Shown here: positions 1 to 5,701 of the stretch, piece by piece
Position numbering within the stretch: the first letter of the stretch is position 1
Layout: every line of letters starts with the position of its first letter
Source: Candidatus Poseidoniaceae archaeon
GTDB taxonomy: Archaea; Thermoplasmatota; Poseidoniia; Poseidoniales; Poseidoniaceae
DNA length: 9,122 nt
Assembly (NCBI GenBank): GCA_013329355.1
Contig: DUKK01000212.1
Location: 1-9,122 of the forward strand
Reading direction: 5' to 3'
Notes under the pieces: generated by a model
What the model saw: only the letters and a program-made list of their open reading frames with translations
Told to the model about the DNA's origin: nothing
Database searches by the model: none
Position numbers and translations under genes: made by a program

Positions 1-287
1 GCAGCAATAATCACCGAATCCTCTGCGCCAAGGTTAGCAACCTCAGATTTCTCAACAGATGCCCCAACTATAACCACTTTTTCGGCCGATTGTAATCGCT
101 TCTTTAGTAGATTCATCGAATTAACTCTGTTCTCTGGGGACCATGTGGATACTCCATATGGGTGGGTAGAACTCATCAGTTGACTCATTTCATTGGCGCT
201 TGTCATATCAGCCTCATAACTCCACCCAAAATAGTCTCTCACCGTTGATTGAATAGCTAACAAATCACTCAGCAGGTTATCGGTCAC
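1..287 (-). CDS. mptE: MptE-like (DUF115) 6-hydroxymethyl-7,8-dihydropterin pyrophosphokinase, N-terminal part
   Basis: The gene reads leftward and leaves the window at base 1, so only about 95 N-terminal residues are visible. It opens with a GTG at 287; an in-frame TAA lies two codons upstream (291-293), so the start cannot be much earlier. The piece has an acidic/aromatic stretch DYFGWSYEAD (residues 18-27), a helical segment with SANEMSQLM (30-38), and then a beta strand and glycine turn KVVIVGAS (70-77) followed by DSVIIAA (90-96) at the edge. This order matches DUF115/MptE proteins, where a GxGxS-type loop is followed by an AADGA motif. MptE transfers pyrophosphate from ATP to 6-hydroxymethyl-7,8-dihydropterin in archaeal tetrahydrofolate/methanopterin synthesis and is cytosolic. 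The loop here (GASVEKSEV) departs from the usual GxGPSL, and the catalytic region lies outside the window, so a related DUF115 protein of another role is possible. Confidence 0.6.
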   Translation of the reverse strand, partial: MTDNLLSDLLAIQSTVRDYFGWSYEADMTSANEMSQLMSSTHPYGVSTWSPENRVNSMNLLKKRLQSAEKVVIVGASVEKSEVANLGAEDSVIIA

Positions 288-364
288 GGTTTAGCCCACA
301 CCAATCAGCCAAATGAATCAATATCATCGCGAAATTGATATGGGCCATAGAATGTGATGACCTC
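288..364. promoter_or_regulatory. Divergent intergenic region between mptE-like gene and priL
   Basis: These 77 bases must hold the promoters of two divergent genes. On the plus strand, TTGATATGG (335-343) sits about 25 bases before the preferred priL ATG and is a weak TATA candidate. GTGAT (354-358), six bases before that ATG, resembles part of the archaeal Shine-Dalgarno sequence GGTGATC. A short inverted repeat, ATATCA (321-326) and TGATAT (336-341), surrounds a TCGCGA. No convincing TATA box is seen for the leftward gene. All assignments are by eye. Confidence 0.35.
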
Positions 365-1627
365 ATGCCGACTCCAAAAGTCACGCCTCCCATCGAAAAT
401 GAGGTGACCTTGGCAAGGTATCCGTTTCTACCACAAGCGACGAAATGGATTCAAGGGTTGGCAGTCGAACATGACATAGATCTTGACGAACTCCTTGACG
501 GTGAGTGGATGGAAAAAGCGCGGTCACGCGCTAGAATTCGCTTGATAGATTCAATAGAATCAAAAGACGGTGTTGCGCTGGTAGGCGGCGATATTTTTAC
601 AGAAGAAGGCAGGATTATCGAGGCATTCTCATTCTATTATGCTAGGTTAGTTGTATTTGCCTCGGAGGATGAGCGATTAATCTCCCGCTGGGCCCAGGCA
701 GAGGCTACCCGCGCAGAACAAATTCTGACAAAGGATAATGAGAACCTTGAGGCAATTGCTAAGACCTTCATTTCCAAGATTGAGAAAGATGTTGATATCT
801 CACAACGAGCACGTAGTGTAGGTGCAACCACAGCACGACAAATCCGACAAAATCAAGATGGCAATTTATGGCGCATTGGCATGACAGATTTTATTGAAAT
901 CTGCCCAAAGATTACCGGTTCTCGATGGCGGTTGGCTAACACTCAAATCAGCAATGGAAAAATAACACTGTTTAATGAACAGCAATACTCATCTTCAGCC
1001 AAAGTCGCTCGTTTGCTCAGGGAGCGAATTAAACATCACATTGAACAAGAAGCATTACAGAAAATGCAGAACATTGACATGGAGTTAGCTTTGAGGTTGG
1101 CTGAACCGGTAGGGATGGTTCGAAACCTTATGGCGAGTAAGGCGAGTGAAGCGATAACTCTAGTTGGGGCCGAGGAATCAGATTGGCCGCCATGTATGCG
1201 GAAAATAATAGCAGATCTAGCCAATGGAGTTAACGTAAACCACTTCGGAAGGTTATTTTTAGCATCAATTTCAGCAACCTTAGCCCTACCTGAAGAGTCG
1301 TGCATCGGGTTTTTCAGAGGCGCACCAGATTTTAGTGAATCCACAACGACATACCAAGTAAACCACGTTTACAATGGCGCCTACACGCCAGCCTCTTGTG
1401 GTAAACTGAAGGTCAACCACAATTGCCCAGTATTGCCCGGCGACGACCGGCTGTGCGATATCTCTTGGATGGACCATCCACTAAAGTATATCCGCGCCAC
1501 TCAGCGTTGGAAGGCTAGAAACCAACAGGCAGAAGCAGAAATTCGCCAGGACGATGTACCGCTACAAACAGAAGAGCCTAGCGAGAATGAAGCTATTGAA
1601 ACGTCAGCCAAATCCGCCGGAAGTTGA
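365..1627 (+). CDS. priL: DNA primase large subunit PriL
   Basis: PriL is the non-catalytic, Fe-S-containing subunit of archaeal/eukaryotic primase; with PriS it makes and hands over RNA primers at the replication fork. Numbered from ATG 365 (420 aa), the N-terminus has the family signature ARYPFLPQA (17-25), followed by a mainly helical domain to about residue 255. The C-terminal Fe-S domain begins near DWPPCMR (273-279), then HFGRLFLAS (293-301), PDFSESTTTYQV (321-332) and YTPASC (340-345). The probable 4Fe-4S ligands are C277, C345, C354 and C364; C313 is an extra cysteine. After the domain comes a polar, acidic tail of about 35 residues (386-420) that looks disordered. An in-frame TTG at 335 would add ten residues, but ATG 365 is preferred because it places GTGAT just upstream and starts close to the conserved motif. 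PriS is not in the window. The gene is divergent from the mptE-like gene. Confidence 0.9.
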   Translation: MPTPKVTPPIENEVTLARYPFLPQATKWIQGLAVEHDIDLDELLDGEWMEKARSRARIRLIDSIESKDGVALVGGDIFTEEGRIIEAFSFYYARLVVFASEDERLISRWAQAEATRAEQILTKDNENLEAIAKTFISKIEKDVDISQRARSVGATTARQIRQNQDGNLWRIGMTDFIEICPKITGSRWRLANTQISNGKITLFNEQQYSSSAKVARLLRERIKHHIEQEALQKMQNIDMELALRLAEPVGMVRNLMASKASEAITLVGAEESDWPPCMRKIIADLANGVNVNHFGRLFLASISATLALPEESCIGFFRGAPDFSESTTTYQVNHVYNGAYTPASCGKLKVNHNCPVLPGDDRLCDISWMDHPLKYIRATQRWKARNQQAEAEIRQDDVPLQTEEPSENEAIETSAKSAGS

Positions 1628-1650
1628 ATTAATCGCGCGAAGGATTTGAA

Positions 1651-1675
1651 TTGTAGAACCTATTAGGTTGTACAA
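1651..1675. repeat. 25-bp near-perfect palindrome before the DUF373 gene (candidate operator)
   Basis: The left half is TTGTAGAACCTA (1651-1662), the centre is T1663, and the right half is TAGGTTGTACAA (1664-1675). Eleven of twelve pairs match; the only mismatch is G1656 opposite G1670. The right arm also contains a perfect 10-bp palindrome, GTTGTACAAC (1667-1676). The centre lies 28 bp before the ATG at 1691, where TBP/TFB would be expected to bind if the transcript has a short leader, so a dimeric repressor here would block initiation. As RNA it could instead fold into a 10-bp stem with a TATTA loop, so a 3' end structure for priL is the alternative. Confidence 0.6.
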
Positions 1676-1681
1676 CTAACA

Positions 1682-1687
1682 GTGATC
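1682..1687 (+). promoter_or_regulatory. Probable ribosome binding site deciding the DUF373 start
   Basis: GTGATC matches the 3' half of the consensus Shine-Dalgarno sequence complementary to the 16S rRNA tail (GGAGGTGATC). It lies three bases before ATG 1691. The GTG at its first three bases is an in-frame possible start, but it is better explained as part of this site, which favours ATG 1691. Confidence 0.45.
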
Positions 1688-1690
1688 AAC

Positions 1691-2809
1691 ATGACAAGAA
1701 CGCTCGTTTTGACCGTAGATAGAGATAATGATCTTGGTATCAAAACTGCAATCAGAGGACCGGTAGTAGGGCGGCGTCAGGTGCTGACTGCAGCCCTGAA
1801 ACTGGGCATCGCAGATCCAGAAGAGAGTGACACTAATGCAATACTTGGCGCACTGTCGCAACATGATAACTTATCAGAGTCTTTGAGTGATGATGATGAG
1901 GTTGAGATAGCAATTTTGACTGGTGATGAAAAAGTCGGAATACGATCCGACCGGGCAATATCAGCGCAACTCGAAGAAATAGTCACAACCTTTCAACCTG
2001 ACAAGGCAATATTAGTCACCGATGGTGCTGAGGACGAATCAGTCTTGCCAATCATTCAATCACAAGTGAGGATAGACCACGTTGAGAAAATTATTGTTAA
2101 GCAGTCTAAAGGAATTGAGGGAACTTACTATTACATCGTTAAGGCATTGGAAGATCCAAAATGGCGGGCTAAAATAATGATTCCATTCGGATTAGTTTTA
2201 GCCATCCTTGGACTTGGTATCATGTTGCCTGCTGAGATTGGCGGAGTGGTTATAGGTGCGCTGCCTCTGGTCAGTGGATTATACATTTTTAGCAAAGGCG
2301 CAGGCATTGAAACCACGGTAAACCGGGTAATCCAAGAGATGCGCGATAACGCCGATGCCGCAATGTTCTCGTCATTGCTATGGACTGCAACAGTTTTCAG
2401 TGCAATATTTGCCGTCGCTGAAGGTTATCAAGAATATACAAACCTGGTGGCAAATAGTAGCGCCTCCGTACTGTGGCTAGAGGTGACACATGCTGCATTG
2501 GCCTGGATTGTCATTGCGTTTTTGACCTCAACTGCTGGCTTCATGTTTTTGAGGTTAAGAAGAGGTTCATTCTCAGGTCGTTTGATTGTTTTGAGTATCT
2601 TCGGTATGGTTGTATACTCCTTTGTTGACTCAGCGCTGCAAATTTCTACCAATGTGTTGAACGGGCAATCTTATGAGTTCAGCGTCGACCAGATTCTGGC
2701 TGATTTATTTTATCCAATAATATGGGTCGTTGTGTTGTGGATGGCTACGACAATAAAGAATTCGTTGCAAGCAAAACAAGCGCAATCAGAGCGCTATTGG
2801 GGCATCTAA
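1691..2809 (+). CDS. DUF373 family integral membrane protein
   Basis: The function of DUF373 proteins is not known; they are an archaeal membrane family. From ATG 1691 the protein has 372 residues. The soluble N-terminal domain (about 1-155) shows the family hallmarks LVLTVDRDNDLG (5-16), IRGPVVGR (21-28), LGIADPEESDTNA (38-50) and VTDGAEDE (109-116); this acidic, nucleotide-fold-like half probably faces the cytoplasm. About six membrane helices follow: near 162-179, 183-203, 228-245, 263-287, 297-316 and 339-356. The protein ends with a short polar tail. Length and layout fit the family. The gene follows priL on the same strand after 63 bp, but a 25-bp palindrome in that gap suggests its own promoter and control. 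Its TAA ends one base before the stop of the convergent CBS gene. Starting at GTG 1682 would add three residues. Confidence 0.85.
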   Translation: MTRTLVLTVDRDNDLGIKTAIRGPVVGRRQVLTAALKLGIADPEESDTNAILGALSQHDNLSESLSDDDEVEIAILTGDEKVGIRSDRAISAQLEEIVTTFQPDKAILVTDGAEDESVLPIIQSQVRIDHVEKIIVKQSKGIEGTYYYIVKALEDPKWRAKIMIPFGLVLAILGLGIMLPAEIGGVVIGALPLVSGLYIFSKGAGIETTVNRVIQEMRDNADAAMFSSLLWTATVFSAIFAVAEGYQEYTNLVANSSASVLWLEVTHAALAWIVIAFLTSTAGFMFLRLRRGSFSGRLIVLSIFGMVVYSFVDSALQISTNVLNGQSYEFSVDQILADLFYPIIWVVVLWMATTIKNSLQAKQAQSERYWGI

Positions 2810-3355
2810 TCACAAGACAAATCTTGGTAGATGTTTGGCCATCGTGTGATGCCCAACAACCCCGACTAAGACGCCGTCATTGCTCACTACAGCTAACTGG
2901 CTAAGGTCGTGAGTCAACATTAGTGCGCCGGCTTTCAGTAACGGAGTATTCGTTTTGACCGTTAGCGGGGGTAGATTGATGAGTTGTTTAGCCGGTATAC
3001 TCAGCATCCATGCAATAGAACGCTCGACATTTTTCTTTGCGACAATTTTCAACATATCAATTGCGTGAATTCTACCCATTGGAACCCCTTCCCGGTTTAC
3101 GACAAATACATGATCCCAATCGTTTTCTGTCAAGTCATCTAACACATCTGCCATAGTATCGTTAGCGAATACCCAATTTGCCTCAACCATCGTTTCTCGA
3201 CAGGTGATGTTACGGACGATGTTTGACCGTTCTTGTGGCGATAATTTGTCAGCGTTGCTACGCCCCGATTTTTTCATCTTAGACCTACCCATCCTAGGTT
3301 CCTCAGTCCATCGCCAAGGCCTGCTATTTTTGAACTCTTCTAATGCCTTCAGCAT
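2810..3355 (-). CDS. Two-CBS-domain protein
   Basis: This is a 181-residue soluble protein. The first 45 residues are polar and basic (GRSKMKKSGRS around 23-33), perhaps a flexible nucleic-acid- or partner-binding tail. Two CBS motifs follow. CBS1 spans about 54-110, with NDTMADVLDDL (65-75), HVFVVNREGVPMGRIHAIDMLK (82-103) as its strand-turn-helix core. CBS2 spans about 125-177, with TPLLKAGALM (137-146), LAVVSNDGVLVGVVG (154-168). CBS pairs (Bateman modules) usually bind adenine nucleotides or SAM and act as sensors. No catalytic domain is attached, so the regulated partner is unknown. The start is ATG 3355, with no Shine-Dalgarno site seen, consistent with a leaderless mRNA. The TGA at 2810-2812 abuts the TAA of the DUF373 gene, so the two transcripts must run into each other at their 3' ends. 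The divergent neighbour is the zinc-ribbon gene. Confidence 0.82.
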   Translation of the reverse strand: MLKALEEFKNSRPWRWTEEPRMGRSKMKKSGRSNADKLSPQERSNIVRNITCRETMVEANWVFANDTMADVLDDLTENDWDHVFVVNREGVPMGRIHAIDMLKIVAKKNVERSIAWMLSIPAKQLINLPPLTVKTNTPLLKAGALMLTHDLSQLAVVSNDGVLVGVVGHHTMAKHLPRFVL

Positions 3356-3403
3356 ATTTTAGTCGTATTTTTACAGTATTAGGGGATTAATCAGCCAACC
3401 TAA

Positions 3404-3426
3404 ACTATCTAAAATAAGCTGATAGT
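3404..3426 (+). promoter_or_regulatory. TATA-like element inside a short inverted repeat, upstream of the zinc-ribbon gene
   Basis: TAAAATA (3410-3416) is centred 23 bp before ATG 3436, so a leaderless transcript starting at or next to the ATG is plausible. It lies between ACTATC (3404-3409) and GATAGT (3421-3426), which are perfect reverse complements with an 11-bp spacer. No Shine-Dalgarno site precedes the ATG. The 6-bp arms are short enough to arise by chance. Confidence 0.3.
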
Positions 3427-3435
3427 CCGTAGTCT

Positions 3436-3795
3436 ATGACGATAATCTCACCTGACGAATATGAACTGTTGATGAGATTGTCTGGACAAGAACAAAATTT
3501 GCAAGCAGCTAGCATCGGTAAAAAGCATGGATTAACCGGGAAGCAAATTTTATCCATGCTACCGGGATATATGGCACCCGGCAATTCTAACAATACATCG
3601 ATTAATCGTAATCTTGCAACAGCAAATAGGCCTCGTTTCGAATACGATCCTAGTCCGGATGCATCCCAACGCCGTCAGGAGATTAGCCAGGCTATTACTT
3701 GTCCTAGTTGTGCTGCTGAACTAGGCATACCGTCAATCAGGCCAATTAGGGTGACCTGTCCTCAGTGCAGTCAAGAGCATACGTTTTACGAATAA
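3436..3795 (+). CDS. Small protein with C-terminal zinc ribbon, function unknown
   Basis: I do not recognise a named family for this 119-residue protein. The N-terminal part (1-45) is probably helical (SPDEYELLMRLSGQEQ, 5-20; GLTGKQILSMLPGY, 32-45). A polar, Asn- and Pro-rich linker runs from about 46 to 85. The C-terminus holds a clear metal site: CPSC (89-92) and CPQC (108-111), separated by 15 residues with a proline and basic residues (IPSIRPIRVT, 98-107), which is the geometry of a zinc ribbon (rubredoxin-like knuckles). Such ribbons commonly bind nucleic acid or protein partners. The start is ATG 3436, with a TATA-like element upstream and no ribosome binding site. It lies 37 bp before the next gene on the same strand, so the two may be cotranscribed. 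Confidence 0.7.
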   Translation: MTIISPDEYELLMRLSGQEQNLQAASIGKKHGLTGKQILSMLPGYMAPGNSNNTSINRNLATANRPRFEYDPSPDASQRRQEISQAITCPSCAAELGIPSIRPIRVTCPQCSQEHTFYE

Positions 3796-3832
3796 ACATA
3801 GTGCCAATGAAATTATCAAGTTGGTTGTTAAT

Positions 3833-4642
3833 ATGGACAAAATGAGACCTTCAATGTGGCAATATACGCCAAATAACTCCCCTTTGCCGCTTCCAAAACA
3901 ACCCTTCATTTGTGGCGATTCAAATCTATACCCACTAGAATTTTCACCCGATTCAACCGCTGCCCTCACGTTCAATGAGCTGAATAAATCCCTTGCTTTA
4001 GCCGAGGTTGACGGCGAGGGGCTCGATGAATTTTTAATCGCCCGTGCAGCACCGACATTGGCTGATAGGTTGCCTATACTTCTACTCGGAGAATTAGCCA
4101 ATCCGTTCCAACTTTCACGTCTCAAGTTGGGACTAATTCCGGTCATAAACGTTCGCTTACAGAACCTGTGTAGAACCTACGCAGACAGTTTAGACTCGCG
4201 TATGATTAGGCCCGGTATACATCACATCACACTTGCCAGGTCTGAGGGCTGGTGGGAGTTAACCCATCTTGCCTTTGCGACACTCCCGCAAATAAAGAAG
4301 ATGATTGAGTGGCTAAATAACCGTCAGCACGGGGACTGGCGGCCTGTTAAACCAAATGAAGGGACCCTACTAATAGAGAATAATAGTCTATTACCACCAC
4401 CTCCATTTGAATCATTAAATTGGGATGGTAATAATGAGACCTGCAGTGCCGAAGAACCTCCACCAAGCGGACCACAACTTGACATCACCAAAGTGATTGT
4501 ACCAATCCACACAAAGCATGGTTGTTATGACAATCGCGGACGATTAATCCGTTGTGTTCATGTTGGTCAGAGAGAGTTTCATGCTAATTATTTTAGACGC
4601 GGGTCTTCAAAACGTTGGCAAGATATTTTGCGGATTGTCTAG
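3833..4642 (+). CDS. Uncharacterised protein, possibly a degenerate gamma-glutamylcyclotransferase-like fold
   Basis: There is no confident family match. From ATG 3833 the protein has 269 residues and no signal peptide or membrane helix. Residues 79-157 have the spacing of GGCT-like proteins that read roughly RLPVLAYGSN.NP..L ... PV..ARL ... Here the corresponding stretch is RLPILLLGELANPFQL (79-94), then IPVINVRLQN (102-111), and later a bulky WWELTHLAF segment (140-148). The key YGSN loop is replaced by LGEL, so if the homology is real the catalytic substrate loop is lost. A proline-rich, low-complexity linker (LPPPPF, 187-192; EEPPPSGP, 207-214) separates this from a C-terminal unit of about 50 residues with VIVPIHTKHGCYDNRGRL (221-238). 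An in-frame TTG at 3821 would add four residues; ATG 3833 is preferred. It follows the zinc-ribbon gene by 37 bp. Confidence 0.6.
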   Translation: MDKMRPSMWQYTPNNSPLPLPKQPFICGDSNLYPLEFSPDSTAALTFNELNKSLALAEVDGEGLDEFLIARAAPTLADRLPILLLGELANPFQLSRLKLGLIPVINVRLQNLCRTYADSLDSRMIRPGIHHITLARSEGWWELTHLAFATLPQIKKMIEWLNNRQHGDWRPVKPNEGTLLIENNSLLPPPPFESLNWDGNNETCSAEEPPPSGPQLDITKVIVPIHTKHGCYDNRGRLIRCVHVGQREFHANYFRRGSSKRWQDILRIV

Positions 4643-4670
4643 GGCGCCCACGGACTGCCCAGTTAACCGA

Positions 4671-4678
4671 TTATATAC
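4671..4678 (+). promoter_or_regulatory. TATA box of the winged-helix gene
   Basis: TTATATAC is centred about 32 bp before ATG 4707. With the usual archaeal spacing of about 26 bp, transcription would start near 4701, giving a leader of only a few bases. No Shine-Dalgarno site is present, which fits a leaderless or very short leader mRNA and supports ATG 4707 as the start. This promoter could also serve the downstream acetyltransferase and glmM genes. Confidence 0.5.
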
Positions 4679-4706
4679 TCGGCGAACGTATGTTATATTG
4701 GTATAA

Positions 4707-4958
4707 ATGCGGGGAAAGGGTTCACAAAAAGAAGCGAGGCTGGAACGTCTCAAGGAGGAAATCGTGGAATATATTGCAATCGTTCCAGATTGCTCTGCAG
4801 CCGATATAGTTCATTATTTATCAAACGAAAGACGTATGCGCAACCACGGTCTGACAACGAGAAAGGTCGGGTTATTCATCCCGCGCTATCTGTCAGATCT
4901 TGTTGGATTCAGACTTGATAATACCACCGGTAAAAGACTCTACAGACTGGCTGCTTGA
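4707..4958 (+). CDS. Small winged-helix DNA-binding-like protein
   Basis: The protein has 83 residues and is basic. The predicted order is helix 1 (EARLERLKEEIVEYIAIV, 9-26), helix 2 (SAADIVHYLSNERRM, 30-44), a short loop, a recognition-type helix (TTRKVGLFIPRYLSDL, 50-65), and a beta wing (FRLDNTTGKRLYRLA, 68-82). This is the layout of a winged helix-turn-helix domain with nothing attached. It may act as a transcription regulator or as a nucleic-acid- or protein-binding adaptor; no ligand domain is visible. The start is ATG 4707, with a good TATA box 30 bp upstream. It precedes the LbH acetyltransferase gene by 37 bp on the same strand, and a small perfect inverted repeat lies in that gap, so control of the amino-sugar genes is a reasonable but untested idea. 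Confidence 0.65.
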   Translation: MRGKGSQKEARLERLKEEIVEYIAIVPDCSAADIVHYLSNERRMRNHGLTTRKVGLFIPRYLSDLVGFRLDNTTGKRLYRLAA

Positions 4959-4977
4959 ACGGCAGATTCATCTTTAG

Positions 4978-4992
4978 TACCCGTTTCGGGTA
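4978..4992 (+). repeat. Perfect 6-bp inverted repeat with 3-nt loop before the LbH gene
   Basis: TACCCG (4978-4983), TTT, CGGGTA (4987-4992) ends three bases before ATG 4996. As RNA it would form a compact hairpin next to the start codon; as DNA it could be a small operator. There is no T-tract after it, so it does not look like an archaeal terminator of the preceding winged-helix gene. Confidence 0.45.
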
Positions 4993-4995
4993 AGT

Positions 4996-5697
4996 ATGGA
5001 ATGGCCACCACAAGCATATGCAGATTCGCTATTTCCAAGCTTGGACAAGGATAATTTATTGACACTTCCAACTTTGCCGGTCCACCAACCGGTATGGGAT
5101 TTACTATCAGAAAAATCCGACAAATCACTCAAATTGCAAATGGTTGCTTTACAATCCTCAAACCTCGACCTAGTTGATTTAACAACGTTACCAAAGCAAA
5201 TTACCTTTGATGAGTCGAATGGCCATGTCATGATTGAGGCAGGAGCAGTTATTGAACCAACAAGCCACTTTATTGGCCCCTGCTTTGTTGGCAAGGGCGC
5301 GATAATCAGGCACGGCGCATATGTCCGAGAGAACTCCTGGATTTGCTCAACTGCGGTTGTTGGACATTGTTCTGAAATAAAGCATTCAGTTCTCTTGCCT
5401 GGAGCTAAAGCACCTCACTTCAATTACGTCGGGGATTCGATTCTAGGTGGAGGAGTGAACCTTGGCGCAGGAGTAAAACTGAGTAATCTAAGGAATGACG
5501 GCGGCGAAGTATACTTGAGAATTGGCGACTCAAAGTATGCTAGTGGATTAAGAAAATTTGGTGCAATACTTGGAGAAGGTTGCCAACTTGGTTGTAATGC
5601 AGTTACTAATCCTGGGACTGTGTTGGGCAACGGTAGTATTGTCTTGCCTAATGTTACTATTACTGGCATACACGACGCCTCATCCGTTCACAGGTGA
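4996..5697 (+). CDS. Stand-alone left-handed beta-helix sugar-phosphate acetyltransferase (GlmU C-domain-like)
   Basis: The 233-residue protein has a short N-terminal region (1-75; LLTLPTLPVHQPVWDLL at 21-37) too small to be a nucleotidyltransferase. Imperfect hexapeptide repeats of a left-handed beta helix follow, from about 78 to 223 (IEAGAVIEPTSHFIGPCFVG starting at 80). The segment KAPHFNYVGDS (138-148), then GGGVNLGAGVKLSN (151-164), matches the GlmU acetyltransferase site KAGHLTYLGD...NIGAGT..N. H141 therefore corresponds to the catalytic His363 of E. coli GlmU. GLRKFGAILGEGCQLGCNAV (184-203) fits a bacterial and archaeal group of solo LbH proteins usually annotated as UDP-GlcNAc pyrophosphorylase-related. 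The likely reaction is acetyl-CoA-dependent N-acetylation of glucosamine-1-phosphate or a similar amino sugar, in the cytosol. It is coupled to glmM (4-nt gap, glmM ribosome site overlapping its stop). The exact substrate is inferred; other acyl transfers are possible. Confidence 0.75.
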   Translation: MEWPPQAYADSLFPSLDKDNLLTLPTLPVHQPVWDLLSEKSDKSLKLQMVALQSSNLDLVDLTTLPKQITFDESNGHVMIEAGAVIEPTSHFIGPCFVGKGAIIRHGAYVRENSWICSTAVVGHCSEIKHSVLLPGAKAPHFNYVGDSILGGGVNLGAGVKLSNLRNDGGEVYLRIGDSKYASGLRKFGAILGEGCQLGCNAVTNPGTVLGNGSIVLPNVTITGIHDASSVHR

Positions 5698-5698
5698 T
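5692..5698 (+). promoter_or_regulatory. Ribosome binding site of glmM, overlapping the upstream stop codon
   Basis: AGGTGAT is a strong match to the archaeal Shine-Dalgarno sequence and lies three bases before ATG 5702. It contains the TGA stop (5695-5697) of the upstream acetyltransferase gene, so the two genes are translationally linked. It fixes the glmM start. Confidence 0.65.
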
Positions 5699-5701
5699 TG
5701 A

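Noticed and set aside
335..364. TTG at 335 as the priL start (ten extra residues)
   Set aside because: TTG is a rare start, the stretch overlaps the best TATA-like candidate, and ATG 365 has GTGAT at a suitable distance. It remains possible.
1682..1690. GTG at 1682 as the DUF373 start
   Set aside because: The bases GTGATC fit a Shine-Dalgarno site three bases before ATG 1691, and family members usually begin very close to the LVL-VDRD strand.
2813..2826. CAAGA-CAAA-TCTTG inverted repeat just after the DUF373 stop as a terminator
   Set aside because: The stem has only five pairs, no T-tract follows, and it lies inside the CBS coding sequence.
3385..3392. GATTAATC palindrome in the CBS/zinc-ribbon intergenic region
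   Set aside because: An 8-bp AT-rich palindrome is expected by chance, and its flanks do not extend it.
3733..4146. 137-codon open frame on the minus strand
   Set aside because: It lies across the ends of two plus-strand genes, has Ser/Arg-rich composition without a domain, and shadows the better-supported reading of the plus strand, including the zinc-ribbon CPQC.
4642..4649. GGGCGCCC palindrome at the stop of the GGCT-like gene
   Set aside because: Eight bases with no loop and no partner site; too short to support an operator or terminator.
4615..4809. 64-codon plus-strand frame across the end of the GGCT-like gene and into the winged-helix gene
   Set aside because: It overlaps two better-supported genes, and its product is a Trp/Arg/Lys-rich string without domain character.
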